Positions 1 to 7,330 of a stretch of 64,000 nt of DNA are shown one piece after another. How positions within the stretch are numbered: position 1 is the stretch's first letter; each line of letters begins with the position of its first letter. A program made the position numbers and the translations under genes. The notes beneath the pieces were generated by a model. The model saw nothing but the letters and a program-made list of their open reading frames with translations. It ran no database searches and had not been told where the DNA came from. Source of the DNA: Ruminococcus flavefaciens (lineage in GTDB: Bacteria; Bacillota; Clostridia; Oscillospirales; Ruminococcaceae); NCBI RefSeq assembly GCF_900119075.1, contig NZ_FPIP01000006.1:131420-195419 (forward strand), in the 5' to 3' direction.

Positions 1-123
1 GACTACCGCATGGTACAGTCCTTCCCCATAGGCGTCAGCAACGAGATAGAGGACGAAAAGGCTGTCCTGCGCATAAAGGACGGACTTGCACTGGTCATCA
101 TAACGCCGAAGATAGTGGTGTAA
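1..123 (+). CDS. thiN: Thiamine pyrophosphokinase, C-terminal end (partial)
   Basis: Only the last 40 codons are in the window; the 5' part lies to the left. The tail reads PIGVSNEIEDE, then a short strand ending in LALVIITPK. This matches the end of bacterial thiamine pyrophosphokinases, which finish with a G-[IV]-SNEF segment followed by G-LLVI and make thiamine diphosphate from thiamine and ATP in the cytoplasm. The next gene, 57 bases downstream, is a spoVM-like gene, and thiN-spoVM is the classical Firmicute order, which supports the call. Family assignment rests on about 35 residues plus context, so it is probable rather than certain. Confidence 0.7.
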   Translation, partial: DYRMVQSFPIGVSNEIEDEKAVLRIKDGLALVIITPKIVV

Positions 124-180
124 CAAAAAGCTCCCTTGCGGAATATAATGAGATATATCCTGCAAAGGAGGGGGTACATA

Positions 181-264
181 TTGAAGATAGTGGTCATCAA
201 GAGCCCGAAATTCATATCGGGGATACTGAGAGCCATTTTCGGTATTAAAAAAGAAGAACAGTAG
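181..264 (+). CDS. spoVM: SpoVM-like 27-residue sporulation peptide
   Basis: This 27-residue gene starts with TTG, six bases after a very strong ribosome site (AAGGAGGGG, 165-174). The peptide carries IKSPKF, then GILRAIFG, then a charged tail. That is the pattern of Bacillus SpoVM (IKLPKF, GIVRAMLG), including the conserved proline. SpoVM is an amphipathic helix that recognises the curved forespore membrane and anchors the spore coat scaffold. Its place directly after thiN is the expected one. A strong stem terminator follows at once. It shows that the lineage keeps at least part of a sporulation programme. Confidence comes from motif plus synteny. Confidence 0.85.
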   Translation: MKIVVIKSPKFISGILRAIFGIKKEEQ

Positions 265-304
265 AAAAAAGCCGTGATAAAGTTTCCTTTATCACGGCTT
301 TTTA
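265..304. terminator. Bidirectional terminator between spoVM and the leftward gene
   Basis: A 14-base stem (269-282 with 287-300) has a four-base loop, an A-tract on the left and a T-tract on the right. It can therefore terminate both spoVM (rightward) and the convergent gene ending at 305. Confidence 0.85.
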
Positions 305-1501
305 TCAATAATCGTCGCGTTCGCGTCTGTTGAGGTTGTCGTTTCTGGTAAAGAACTTGCCTACAGGCTCGCTGCCTGAGAGCATGAAGAATGTAACTAC
401 TGTTCCTGCCAGTGCAATGACATACAGCAAAACTACAAGAGCCATATTGCCCTTGTGCTGAGGTATCATCGGAAGTCCGGGGAATATCTGGACGATACCA
501 AAGAGCAGCAGTACGAATGAGCACAGGGACTTCAAGCCCTTGATGCCTGCTATGAGTGAAAGTGTGCATACGCCCACGATACCTGCGATGTACAGTGCGG
601 AGTTCTTTATTACCTTGCCGAAGCCCTCGAGACCGTTCTTGTAGCCAAGACCTAACTGTCCCGAATAGAGCAGATAGAATGCGATTGCTGAGATAACTCC
701 CACAACAGCAAGCACGATACATATCTTGAAGCCCTTTTCAGCCTCTTTCTGTCTTGCTTCTTCCTTGAGCTCAAGCATCATGCGCAGGCTTTCCTTTGAG
801 TCCTTCTGCTCTGATACAAGCTGGGCGGAAACTGCCTTTTTGGAAGCCTCAGCCTTGGCTCTTTCAAGGTCCTCGTCCACGTATTTCGGCTGATACTTAG
901 GGGGCTCTGGCTCGTCGTCCAGTATAGGAGCCGCTACGGGAGCCTCGGGCTGCTTAGGTTCTTCAGTTTTCGGGGGCGGTGTGTAATTGTCCTCGTCAAG
1001 TACAGGAGCTGTTACCTGTACGGGAGGAGCAACTGCTCCGAGCTGAGTTCTTCTCATGTCGATTATCTGCTGCTGCTTGTCGGCAGGGAGAGCGTCGAAG
1101 CGTGCTTTCAGCTCGGGGGTAAGTCCGCCTATGATATCCTCGTCGGAGAGAACCAGCTGCTGGTGAGTATATGGTACAGAGGCGTCGTCAAGTACGGGAG
1201 CGGTAACGCCTGTGGGAGCACCCTTCTTTTCGCTTACATATGGGATATTGTCGTCAAGTACAGGTGCGGAAACTCCTGTAGGAGCGCCCTTTTTCTCAGT
1301 GTCCGAGCCGAATGAAGCCATATCGTCCAGAACAGGTGCGCTGACGCCTGTAGGGCCGTCCTTTTTGGCTGTGGGAGCCACATATCCGAAGTCGTCCAGA
1401 ACGGGAGCGCTTACTCCTGTGGGAGCCTCTTTTCTCGGAGCGTTGGGGGTATATTCTATCTCCTCGGGCATAACGCCGCTGAGACCATTTTCATCGTACA
1501 T
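305..1501 (-). CDS. Membrane protein with six APVLDD repeats and four C-terminal TM segments
   Basis: The protein (398 residues) has two halves. Residues about 20-190 contain repeats: four copies of a unit close to APTGVSAPVLDD spaced by 10-14 residues, plus two looser copies (TAPVLDED, AAPILDDE). A charged stretch rich in Glu and Lys follows (about 215-256). Four hydrophobic helices then lie near 258-280, 302-323, 325-348 and 353-376, ending in an Arg-rich tail. No signal peptide is visible, so the repeat half is probably cytoplasmic. Its ATG overlaps the end of the upstream dockerin-transglutaminase gene by 11 bases, so the two are likely translationally coupled. Function is not recognised; the short acidic repeats could be docking peptides. 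Confidence 0.75.
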   Translation of the reverse strand: MYDENGLSGVMPEEIEYTPNAPRKEAPTGVSAPVLDDFGYVAPTAKKDGPTGVSAPVLDDMASFGSDTEKKGAPTGVSAPVLDDNIPYVSEKKGAPTGVTAPVLDDASVPYTHQQLVLSDEDIIGGLTPELKARFDALPADKQQQIIDMRRTQLGAVAPPVQVTAPVLDEDNYTPPPKTEEPKQPEAPVAAPILDDEPEPPKYQPKYVDEDLERAKAEASKKAVSAQLVSEQKDSKESLRMMLELKEEARQKEAEKGFKICIVLAVVGVISAIAFYLLYSGQLGLGYKNGLEGFGKVIKNSALYIAGIVGVCTLSLIAGIKGLKSLCSFVLLLFGIVQIFPGLPMIPQHKGNMALVVLLYVIALAGTVVTFFMLSGSEPVGKFFTRNDNLNRRERDDY

Positions 1502-2675
1502 TATTCAACACCTCGTTTTTAATATAATCATCTATAGAGCCTTTGCCGCCGCAGGATACATGAGCGTAATACGAAAGAACGCAGGAGGCGTCCACGGCAT
1601 TTACGCTGTTATCCTTGTTTACGTCGGCACAGCTTTGCTGCGATACGGTAAAGGCACTTGTACCGCAGGTAGAAACGCGGGAATAGTCGCTGAGGATAGC
1701 AGAAGCGTCCACAGCGTTTATGCTGTTGTCTCCGTTGATATCTCCCTTACTGCACACAGGCGAGGGAGCGTTCTCCGAAAAGACAGGATATGCGTTTCGG
1801 AAGTCGTCGGAATCATATTCGGGGAAGGTCAGACCGTTGTCGTTCTGAGGGATATGTTTCATGTTGAAGGTGCTGTCGAAATCATTGCTTCCCTTTAAAA
1901 AGTATCGGAAGTTATCGCCCTCTGCCCTGAGGTCCCATGTGGGATCGGAGAGGTAGTATCTGCCGTCTATTTTTGTTACCAGCCATACATGATAGCTGTC
2001 CTCACGGGCTCCGCTGGTATCATGGGCGACGCCTGCGATAATGCGGCAGGGTATACCCGAATCGTTATAGAGCCTGTAGAGCAGCTGTGCTACGCCCTGA
2101 CATACAGCATGACCGTTTTCAACGGCACTGTAGGCTGTGTAGGCGTATTTATCGGTGATATCCGATGAGTAGGTCACATTTGAGGTGACATATCTGTACA
2201 GCAGGAGAGCCTTGTTGTAGTCCGAAAGTCCGTTGGTATTCAGCGAAGCAAGGGCAGTGTCCAGCTTTCGGGTGAGATTTTCCTCTTCCTCGGCTGTAGT
2301 GTAGTAATCCAGATGATAGACCAGCTTGTACTCGTTGTTTTTCCAGTATATCTTGCAGTTCAGCTTTTTTACTGCGAAGCGGAGGTAGTCTCCCTCCGAG
2401 CCGTCTCCCGTTTCATCGAAGGCTTTGAATATCATGAGCTGTCCCACGGTCTCCTTTGAAGCGACAGAGGAGCTGACAGCAATCTCGAAATCAGGGTTTC
2501 TCTCCCTGATGTATTTTCTCATCTGTACAGCAGCGTCGTCAGCCGAGCTGAAAACGCAGCTCTGTGATATCTCGGGTACTGAGACCTGAGCCGCAGAAGC
2601 CGTTGAAGGCAGGGCAAAAGCACTGAGCAAGGCAAAAGCCGAGACAACAGCCAGTTTTTTTGCGGAGAATTTCAT
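1491..2675 (-). CDS. Secreted transglutaminase-like protein with C-terminal dockerin
   Basis: The start chosen at 2675 has a good ribosome site (GAAAGGAGGC) and opens with a Lys-rich signal peptide ending near PSTASAAQ; an upstream in-frame extension lacks these. The middle carries a transglutaminase-like core: Cys in HAVCQGVAQLLYRLY, His in DSYHVWLV, Asp in YYLSDPTWDL, the usual Cys-His-Asp triad. The C-terminus has two dockerin type I repeats (GDINGDNSINAVDASAIL and DVNKDNSVNAVDASCVL), predicted to bind calcium and a cohesin. The mature protein is 394 residues before signal removal. It is probably exported and attached to a cellulosome or cell-surface scaffold, acting on peptides or cross-links rather than polysaccharide. 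Substrate is unknown. It lies downstream of purA and overlaps the next gene by 11 bases. Confidence 0.88.
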   Translation of the reverse strand: MKFSAKKLAVVSAFALLSAFALPSTASAAQVSVPEISQSCVFSSADDAAVQMRKYIRERNPDFEIAVSSSVASKETVGQLMIFKAFDETGDGSEGDYLRFAVKKLNCKIYWKNNEYKLVYHLDYYTTAEEEENLTRKLDTALASLNTNGLSDYNKALLLYRYVTSNVTYSSDITDKYAYTAYSAVENGHAVCQGVAQLLYRLYNDSGIPCRIIAGVAHDTSGAREDSYHVWLVTKIDGRYYLSDPTWDLRAEGDNFRYFLKGSNDFDSTFNMKHIPQNDNGLTFPEYDSDDFRNAYPVFSENAPSPVCSKGDINGDNSINAVDASAILSDYSRVSTCGTSAFTVSQQSCADVNKDNSVNAVDASCVLSYYAHVSCGGKGSIDDYIKNEVLNNVR

Positions 2676-2712
2676 ACAAAGCCTCCTTTCGGAAAAAGGC
2701 GGTATAAGCGAA

Positions 2713-2730
2713 CAGCCGCCGAAGCGGCTG
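2713..2730 (-). other. UUCG-tetraloop hairpin between purA and the transglutaminase gene
   Basis: On the minus strand this reads as a seven-base stem closed by C(UUCG)G, an exceptionally stable RNA hairpin. No T-tract follows, so it may be a processing or stabilising hairpin, or a weak attenuator, between purA and the downstream secreted-protein gene. Confidence 0.6.
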
Positions 2731-2739
2731 AACAAAGTC

Positions 2740-4017
2740 TTATCTTTCCAGTATCTGTGCTCTGTCAGGACCGATACCTACCATGCTTACATGGCAGCCT
2801 ACCAGCTCTTCAAGACGAGCGATGTAGCTCTTGCAGTTAGCAGGGAGCTCGTCGAAGCTTGTGCACTTGGAGATATCCTCTGTGAATCCTGGGAACTCCT
2901 CATAGATAGGCTCGCAGCCCTCAAGCTCCTCCAGTGTCGGCGGGAACTCCTTGATGATGCTGCCGTCGGGCTTCTTGTAAGCCACGCACATTTTCAGTGT
3001 ATCGATATTAGCGAGAGTATCCAGCTTGTTGATAGCGAGGCTGTCAAGGCCGTTTACTCTTACTGAATGACGAACGATAACAGCGTCGAACCAGCCTGTT
3101 CTTCTTGGTCTGCCTGTGGTAGTACCGAACTCGCCGCCTACGTTTCTTATCTGATCGCCTGTAGCGTCGTCAAGCTCTGTGGGGAATGGTCCCTTGCCTA
3201 CACGAGTAGTGTAAGCCTTTGCAACGCCGATGATGTTGGTGATTACCTTAGGACCTACGCCTGTACCTACGCAAACGCCTGCTGAGAGTGGGTGCGAAGA
3301 TGTAACGTAGGGATATGTACCGAAGTCGATATCAAGGAGAGTAGCCTGAGCGCCCTCAAACATGATAGTCTTGCCTGCCTTGTGAGCCTCGAATGTGAGT
3401 ACGGAAACGTCGTCCATGTATGGGAGAAGTCTCTTGCCGTACTCTGTGTACTCCTTAGTAACAGCGTCAAGGTCGAAAGCCTCACCGCCGTAAACCTTGG
3501 TGATTATCTCGTTCTTGAGCTTGCCTGTGGACTGTATCTTTTCAGCAAGCACCTCAGGGTGAACGAGGTCGTACATACGAATGCCGCAGCGCTCGTATTT
3601 ATCCATATATGTAGGACCAATGCCTCTCTTTGTCGTACCGATGTCCTTACCGCCGCGGAAAGCCTCAGAAAGACCGTCGAGAGCGATATGCCATGGCATA
3701 ACGATCTGAGCACGGGGATCAACCTTAAGGTGTCCCTGAGTCTTTATGCCTCTTGACTCGAGATTGTCCAGCTCGCCGATAAAGTCCTTGGGATCAAGAA
3801 CTACACCTGCGCCGATGAGGTTGAGTGCATTGGGGTAAAGAATACCCGAAGGTACAAGGTGAAGCTTGTAGACCTCACCGTTATTTACAACAGTGTGACC
3901 TGCGTTGTTGCCGCCCTGTGAGCGGACTACAACGTCTGCGCGGGAAGCAAGGATATCAATGATCTTGCCTTTTCCTTCGTCTCCCCATTGAGTTCCGACT
4001 ACAATATTTGCAGGCAT
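2740..4017 (-). CDS. purA: Adenylosuccinate synthetase
   Basis: PurA joins IMP and aspartate using GTP to make adenylosuccinate, the first committed step to AMP. The 425-residue product has the family's signatures: GTQWGDEGKGK at the N-terminus (phosphate loop and catalytic Asp), GGNNAGHT (catalytic His), GPFPTEL, and TTTGRPRRTGWFD near the C-terminal third. The start at 4017 (MPANIVVG) is chosen because AAGAGGAAAACAA precedes it; the upstream in-frame Met at 4035 has no ribosome site. Length is normal for bacteria. A -35/-10 pair lies at 4093-4121, and the leader between contains a hairpin (about 4051-4083). No purine riboswitch is visible. Confidence 0.97.
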   Translation of the reverse strand: MPANIVVGTQWGDEGKGKIIDILASRADVVVRSQGGNNAGHTVVNNGEVYKLHLVPSGILYPNALNLIGAGVVLDPKDFIGELDNLESRGIKTQGHLKVDPRAQIVMPWHIALDGLSEAFRGGKDIGTTKRGIGPTYMDKYERCGIRMYDLVHPEVLAEKIQSTGKLKNEIITKVYGGEAFDLDAVTKEYTEYGKRLLPYMDDVSVLTFEAHKAGKTIMFEGAQATLLDIDFGTYPYVTSSHPLSAGVCVGTGVGPKVITNIIGVAKAYTTRVGKGPFPTELDDATGDQIRNVGGEFGTTTGRPRRTGWFDAVIVRHSVRVNGLDSLAINKLDTLANIDTLKMCVAYKKPDGSIIKEFPPTLEELEGCEPIYEEFPGFTEDISKCTSFDELPANCKSYIARLEELVGCHVSMVGIGPDRAQILER

Positions 4018-4092
4018 TTGTTTTCCTCTTTTCATAATATTAAAATTTGTGCTTGCAGAGCATTATCTGCTGAAAAAGCACGCTTACAATCT

Positions 4093-4121
4093 ATTATAAC
4101 ACATGGAATCAGAAAATGCAA
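4093..4121 (-). promoter_or_regulatory. Promoter for purA
   Basis: On the minus strand TTGCAT, a 17-base spacer and TATAAT are followed by a leader of about 75 bases to the purA start. The leader holds a GTGCTT/AAGCAC hairpin of unknown role. Confidence 0.65.
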
Positions 4122-4164
4122 CAGTAAATATTGCTGAATCGCAGGCATTTTTTGCTGTCAATAT

Positions 4165-4375
4165 GTAGGGGCGCACAGTGTGCGCCCGTGTATTACGATG
4201 AAAACATGAATAATGCGCTGTAGGGGCTGATGCCCACATCAGCCCGACCAATAGATACGTGGAACCACGGGGCGATGTAGGCATCGCCCCCCTACAATAG
4301 TCAGCCGTTGTATTATCATAATCGGGCGGATATTATCCGCCCCTGCATTGGGCTGTCGAGGACGCCGGCCACTAC
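4165..4375. repeat. Cluster of GTAGGGG-type intergenic palindromes
   Basis: Four clear palindromes and a decayed fifth stand side by side: 4165-4190 (stem CGCACA/TGTGCG), 4220-4247 (CTGATG/CATCAG), 4269-4295 (CGATG/CATCG) and 4323-4344 (CGGATA/TATCCG). Each is bounded by (GTA)GGGG and CCCC(TAC) type ends. The outer ends are shared, while each inner stem differs but remains self-complementary. The stretch 4036-4757 has no gene: it holds the purA promoter, this cluster, and the hairpin element that follows. Confidence 0.8.
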
Positions 4376-4407
4376 AATTAAAATCCGTCCACTACTTACT
4401 GCTCACT

Positions 4408-4769
4408 AAAAAGGCGTGACATAACCATGATACTCATATAGAAGTTTTATAATTATTATTGAGAGAACCCCTTTTGAAAAAGGGGCTCCTCTGACGGAGG
4501 ACGTCCCCTCTGTCACTGCGTGACATCTCCCCGCACTGCGGGGAGTCACTCTCAAACTCTATCCCTAAAACTTTAGTTTTGTTTTTTCACAGATAGGGCG
4601 CACCTGCATTTTTGCAGGTCTTTTTTTTTTTAAGAAGCGCCCTATCTGCGAAAAAACCAGATAAAAGTCTTTGGAAAGGGGTATGGGGGAGAACCTTTCC
4701 TCAGAAAGGTTTCCCCCATAATTAACTGTAAGCTTCTATATAAGTGTTGCGGTTAAGTCACGCCTTTTT
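4408..4769. repeat. Hairpin-rich MITE-like element, copy 1 (with nested insertion)
   Basis: The core at 4433-4744 has terminal inverted repeats (CTCATATAGAAGTTTTATAAT at the left, its near-complement at the right). Inside are three hairpins in order: GAGAACCCC/GGGG, a long stem GATAGGGCGC/GCGCCCTATC that encloses a smaller stem (ACCTGCA/TGCAGGT), and GGGGGAGAACCTTTC/GAAAGGTTTCCCCC. The same order, in inverted orientation, recurs at 58220-58469. Copy 1 is about 62 bases longer because of an insertion (about 4490-4552) bearing a CTCCCCGCACTGCGGGGAG palindrome. Outside the core is a further perfect inverted pair, AAAAAGGCGTGAC (4408-4420) and its complement (4757-4769), which looks like a terminator stem and includes the stop codon of the neighbouring GGDEF gene. 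Confidence 0.85.
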
Positions 4770-6137
4770 GTTCTTATAGTATTCCGCCTTGTCGTTCTGC
4801 ATATTTTCTCTTGCGACGATGAATACCTGACGGTAGTTCTCATACTTTTCAGGTCTGTAGGTGTTGAAGCCCTTTGCTATGCCGAGGGGGTGAGCGATCT
4901 TTTTGCCTGCGTTGAAATTTCCCAGTTCCTTGTCAAATTCAGCAAACAGGTCCTCCATATCGAGAGTGTTCTTTTTGCGCATAAGAGCAATGAACTCGTC
5001 GCCTGCAACACGATAGACATTATCGCTGCCGAATACCTTTTTCAGCAGTCTTGCAGCATGGAACATCAGCTCGTCGCCTGCCTCAAAGCCGAAGTTAGCG
5101 TTGACATTTTCCAGACCGTTGAGGTCGAAGAATGCAACGGAGAATGATGGTGAATCGGTCTTGATATCCTCGTCCAGCTGTCTTATAGCGTTCTTGTACG
5201 CCGCCTTGTTATGGGTATTGGTCAGCTCGTCCTTGTGGATGTTGGTATCCACGTACTTCATGTACTTGTTGAGCTTATTGCAGACAGACTGAAGATTCGA
5301 TGTTACCTCCTCATACTCGTCGCTGAAGGACTGCTTTTTTTCCTCGCCGTCTGCAAGAGTTTTAAGAAGTTCTCTCTCTGTGTCGGGGAGAAAATCCAGC
5401 TTTTTGATAGAGGTCTGCATAAGCATATCGTTCATTTTCTGGGTAGTTGTATTGAGCTGGTCTATCTCTTTCAGCATAGCCGCAAAACGCTTTCTGTTCT
5501 GCGACATGATGATGAACGCGAGGACTATACCTACGGTAAGAGCCGCCATAAGGATAACTATGGATATTACCGTATTATTGCTGAGCTTATCGTCGAACCA
5601 GTCGGCGTTGAAATCAACGCCGATAATGCCGACAACCTTGTTTTCTGAATCGAAAATAGGGCTGTATGCCGAGTAGAAGCGTCCCCATTTGTCGGAGTAT
5701 GCCTTTTGATCAACAGCGGCAACACCGTTTGCAGCGCTTACGAGAGCGTCTGTAGTAACTATCGGCTCACCAAATTCACCAGGGTCATCAATAGCAGGAT
5801 CAATAGTAAATGTAAAGGTGCCGTCGGGTTCAGGATTTATACCATAGATGTAGTCAAGAGCGATGTTTTCCTGAAAGGCACGGAGTGTTTCAAGAGCGCG
5901 GTTGTATGGCTCTGTGCCCTCGTCTTCCTTGGTGATATTCTTTATCTCATCGCCGTCTATCATATAAGCCGCCGTATTTGCCACGTCCAGCATACGCTGT
6001 TCTATCTGCTCGCGCAGGTTCTTTTTGGCAAGCGTGGACAGTGTCATAGCCATGAGAATATTTGTAAGCAATAGTAAAGCAAGAGCTATAATGAAGTTGC
6101 GTTTGCTTGTTCTGATTTCTTTTTCCTGTTTGCTCAT
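4758..6137 (-). CDS. Membrane-bound GGDEF protein with extracytoplasmic sensor domain
   Basis: A 459-residue protein laid out as TM helix (about 14-34), an extracytoplasmic domain of about 150 residues, a second TM helix (about 185-208), a linker with coiled-coil character, and a C-terminal GGDEF domain (about 300-450). This is the usual layout of a diguanylate cyclase with a periplasmic-type dCACHE sensor. The signature loop reads RVAGDEF, so the first Gly of GGDEF is Ala; some AGDEF proteins remain active, so activity is uncertain. The metal-binding stretch FFDLNGLENVN is present. Start at 6137 is set by a G-rich ribosome site 7 bases upstream. The last residues and stop lie within the arm of the flanking repeat element. 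Its own promoter is at 6192-6220. Confidence 0.85.
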   Translation of the reverse strand: MSKQEKEIRTSKRNFIIALALLLLTNILMAMTLSTLAKKNLREQIEQRMLDVANTAAYMIDGDEIKNITKEDEGTEPYNRALETLRAFQENIALDYIYGINPEPDGTFTFTIDPAIDDPGEFGEPIVTTDALVSAANGVAAVDQKAYSDKWGRFYSAYSPIFDSENKVVGIIGVDFNADWFDDKLSNNTVISIVILMAALTVGIVLAFIIMSQNRKRFAAMLKEIDQLNTTTQKMNDMLMQTSIKKLDFLPDTERELLKTLADGEEKKQSFSDEYEEVTSNLQSVCNKLNKYMKYVDTNIHKDELTNTHNKAAYKNAIRQLDEDIKTDSPSFSVAFFDLNGLENVNANFGFEAGDELMFHAARLLKKVFGSDNVYRVAGDEFIALMRKKNTLDMEDLFAEFDKELGNFNAGKKIAHPLGIAKGFNTYRPEKYENYRQVFIVARENMQNDKAEYYKNKKA

Positions 6138-6191
6138 AGTTGTCCCCCCCTGTATCAAAACGATATATTAATCGAATAAAGCTATATGATA

Positions 6192-6220
6192 ATTATATCA
6201 TTTTGGCAGGAGTACGTCAA
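6192..6220 (-). promoter_or_regulatory. Promoter for the membrane GGDEF gene
   Basis: Minus-strand TTGACG, 17-base spacer, TATAAT, about 55 bases before the start codon. Confidence 0.65.
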
Positions 6221-6268
6221 TAATAGATGACAAAAAGTCAAAGCCGCTTCACTGCTTTTTGTGAAATA

Positions 6269-7132
6269 TCACAAAGACGAGCCCTTTTCTGTGTCGATTT
6301 TTATCTGACTGCCGTCACTGACAGCGTTTATCTTACCGTTGAAGCAGGTTGCATAGGTGTTTATCTTCTGCTTTTTCAGCAGGTCCTGCATCTTGCCCGA
6401 AAACTCGTTGCTGTCCGTGCAGACTACTGCGCATTTCGGCTCCGTAGCTTTGAGAAAATCGCCCAGATTATCAAGCTTTCTGCCGTGATACGGGACTTTC
6501 AGCAGGGTGCACTTGCCGATATCCATTATCTCGTCCAGTCTTTCCTCCATAGCGTCGCCTGTGAAAAGCAGGATGTTGTTATGGTGGACAGCCTTTGTAA
6601 CGAGGGAGAAATTGTTCTCGGCGCTGTCGCCGTCGCCGTAGAAGTCCTTTTTCGGCGCATAGACCGTATAATCCACGTCGTCAAGGGTAAAGGAGATATC
6701 CTCTTTCAGCTTCATGGGAGTAATGCCCCTGCCGTCGAGAGTCTCCGCGAATTTGTCGTATTCGCTGACATTTCCCGTGTAATCGGGAGTGAGAACGTTC
6801 TTGACGTCAAAGGTTTTCAGCACCTTGGGAGCTCCGCCCACGTGGTCTTTATCGAAATGAGTGATTATCAGGTAGTCGATAACGGTTGTTCCGCTCTCTT
6901 CGAGGATCGAAGATATCTTCTTGCCGTCGCCCTTTTCTCCGCAGTCTATGACCACGGTGGAGCTTTCGGACTGGAGCACAATAGCGTCAGCCTTTCCCAC
7001 GTCGAGAAATGTGACTTTCAGCTCCTTGGCATTCGCCATGTCGTGGGGCTTTTTCTCGTTGCAGGCAAACAGCGAAGAAACGGCAACAGCCGATGTAAGC
7101 AGCAGAGCTGCGGTTTTCTTTATATTCAGCAT
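6269..7132 (-). CDS. Lipoprotein with metallo-beta-lactamase fold (ComEC C-terminal-like)
   Basis: The 287-residue product begins with a lipoprotein signal: hydrophobic stretch then lipobox SLFAC, so it should be anchored outside the membrane. The mature part is a metallo-beta-lactamase fold of the ComEC/late-competence type: LDVGKADAIVLQ, then VIDCG, the metal motif THFDKDHVGG, LLFTGDAMEER and PYHG. These give the expected His/Asp ligands for two metals. Such stand-alone secreted domains are widespread in clostridia; known relatives hydrolyse phosphodiesters or nucleic acids, but substrate cannot be read here. Ribosome site GAAAGGGG lies 10 bases from the ATG. It is transcribed leftward, divergent from the double-dockerin gene. 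Confidence 0.85.
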   Translation of the reverse strand: MLNIKKTAALLLTSAVAVSSLFACNEKKPHDMANAKELKVTFLDVGKADAIVLQSESSTVVIDCGEKGDGKKISSILEESGTTVIDYLIITHFDKDHVGGAPKVLKTFDVKNVLTPDYTGNVSEYDKFAETLDGRGITPMKLKEDISFTLDDVDYTVYAPKKDFYGDGDSAENNFSLVTKAVHHNNILLFTGDAMEERLDEIMDIGKCTLLKVPYHGRKLDNLGDFLKATEPKCAVVCTDSNEFSGKMQDLLKKQKINTYATCFNGKINAVSDGSQIKIDTEKGSSL

Positions 7133-7229
7133 AATAATTTCCCCTTTCGGAAGTGAGTATACACTTTCACATAATATATTATATCATATAATCTTAAAAA
7201 AAGCTTTAAAAATCTTATATAAATATCTA

Positions 7230-7258
7230 TTGACAAAATTGAGATAAAATGTTAATAT
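7230..7258 (+). promoter_or_regulatory. Promoter for the double-dockerin gene
   Basis: TTGACA, a 17-base spacer and TAATAT in an AT-rich stretch, 72 bases before the start codon, with AAAGGAGGAA as ribosome site at 7314-7323. Confidence 0.7.
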
Positions 7259-7330
7259 ATAAATGCTTGATATTTGACATAAACAAGTCATATATTTAGC
7301 AAACAATATTTTTAAAGGAGGAATTTCAAA

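Noticed and set aside
3..722. Long minus-strand open frame (239 codons) at the left edge
   Set aside because: It runs through the end of thiN, spoVM and the terminator and out-of-frame through the APVLDD membrane protein; no ribosome site and odd composition.
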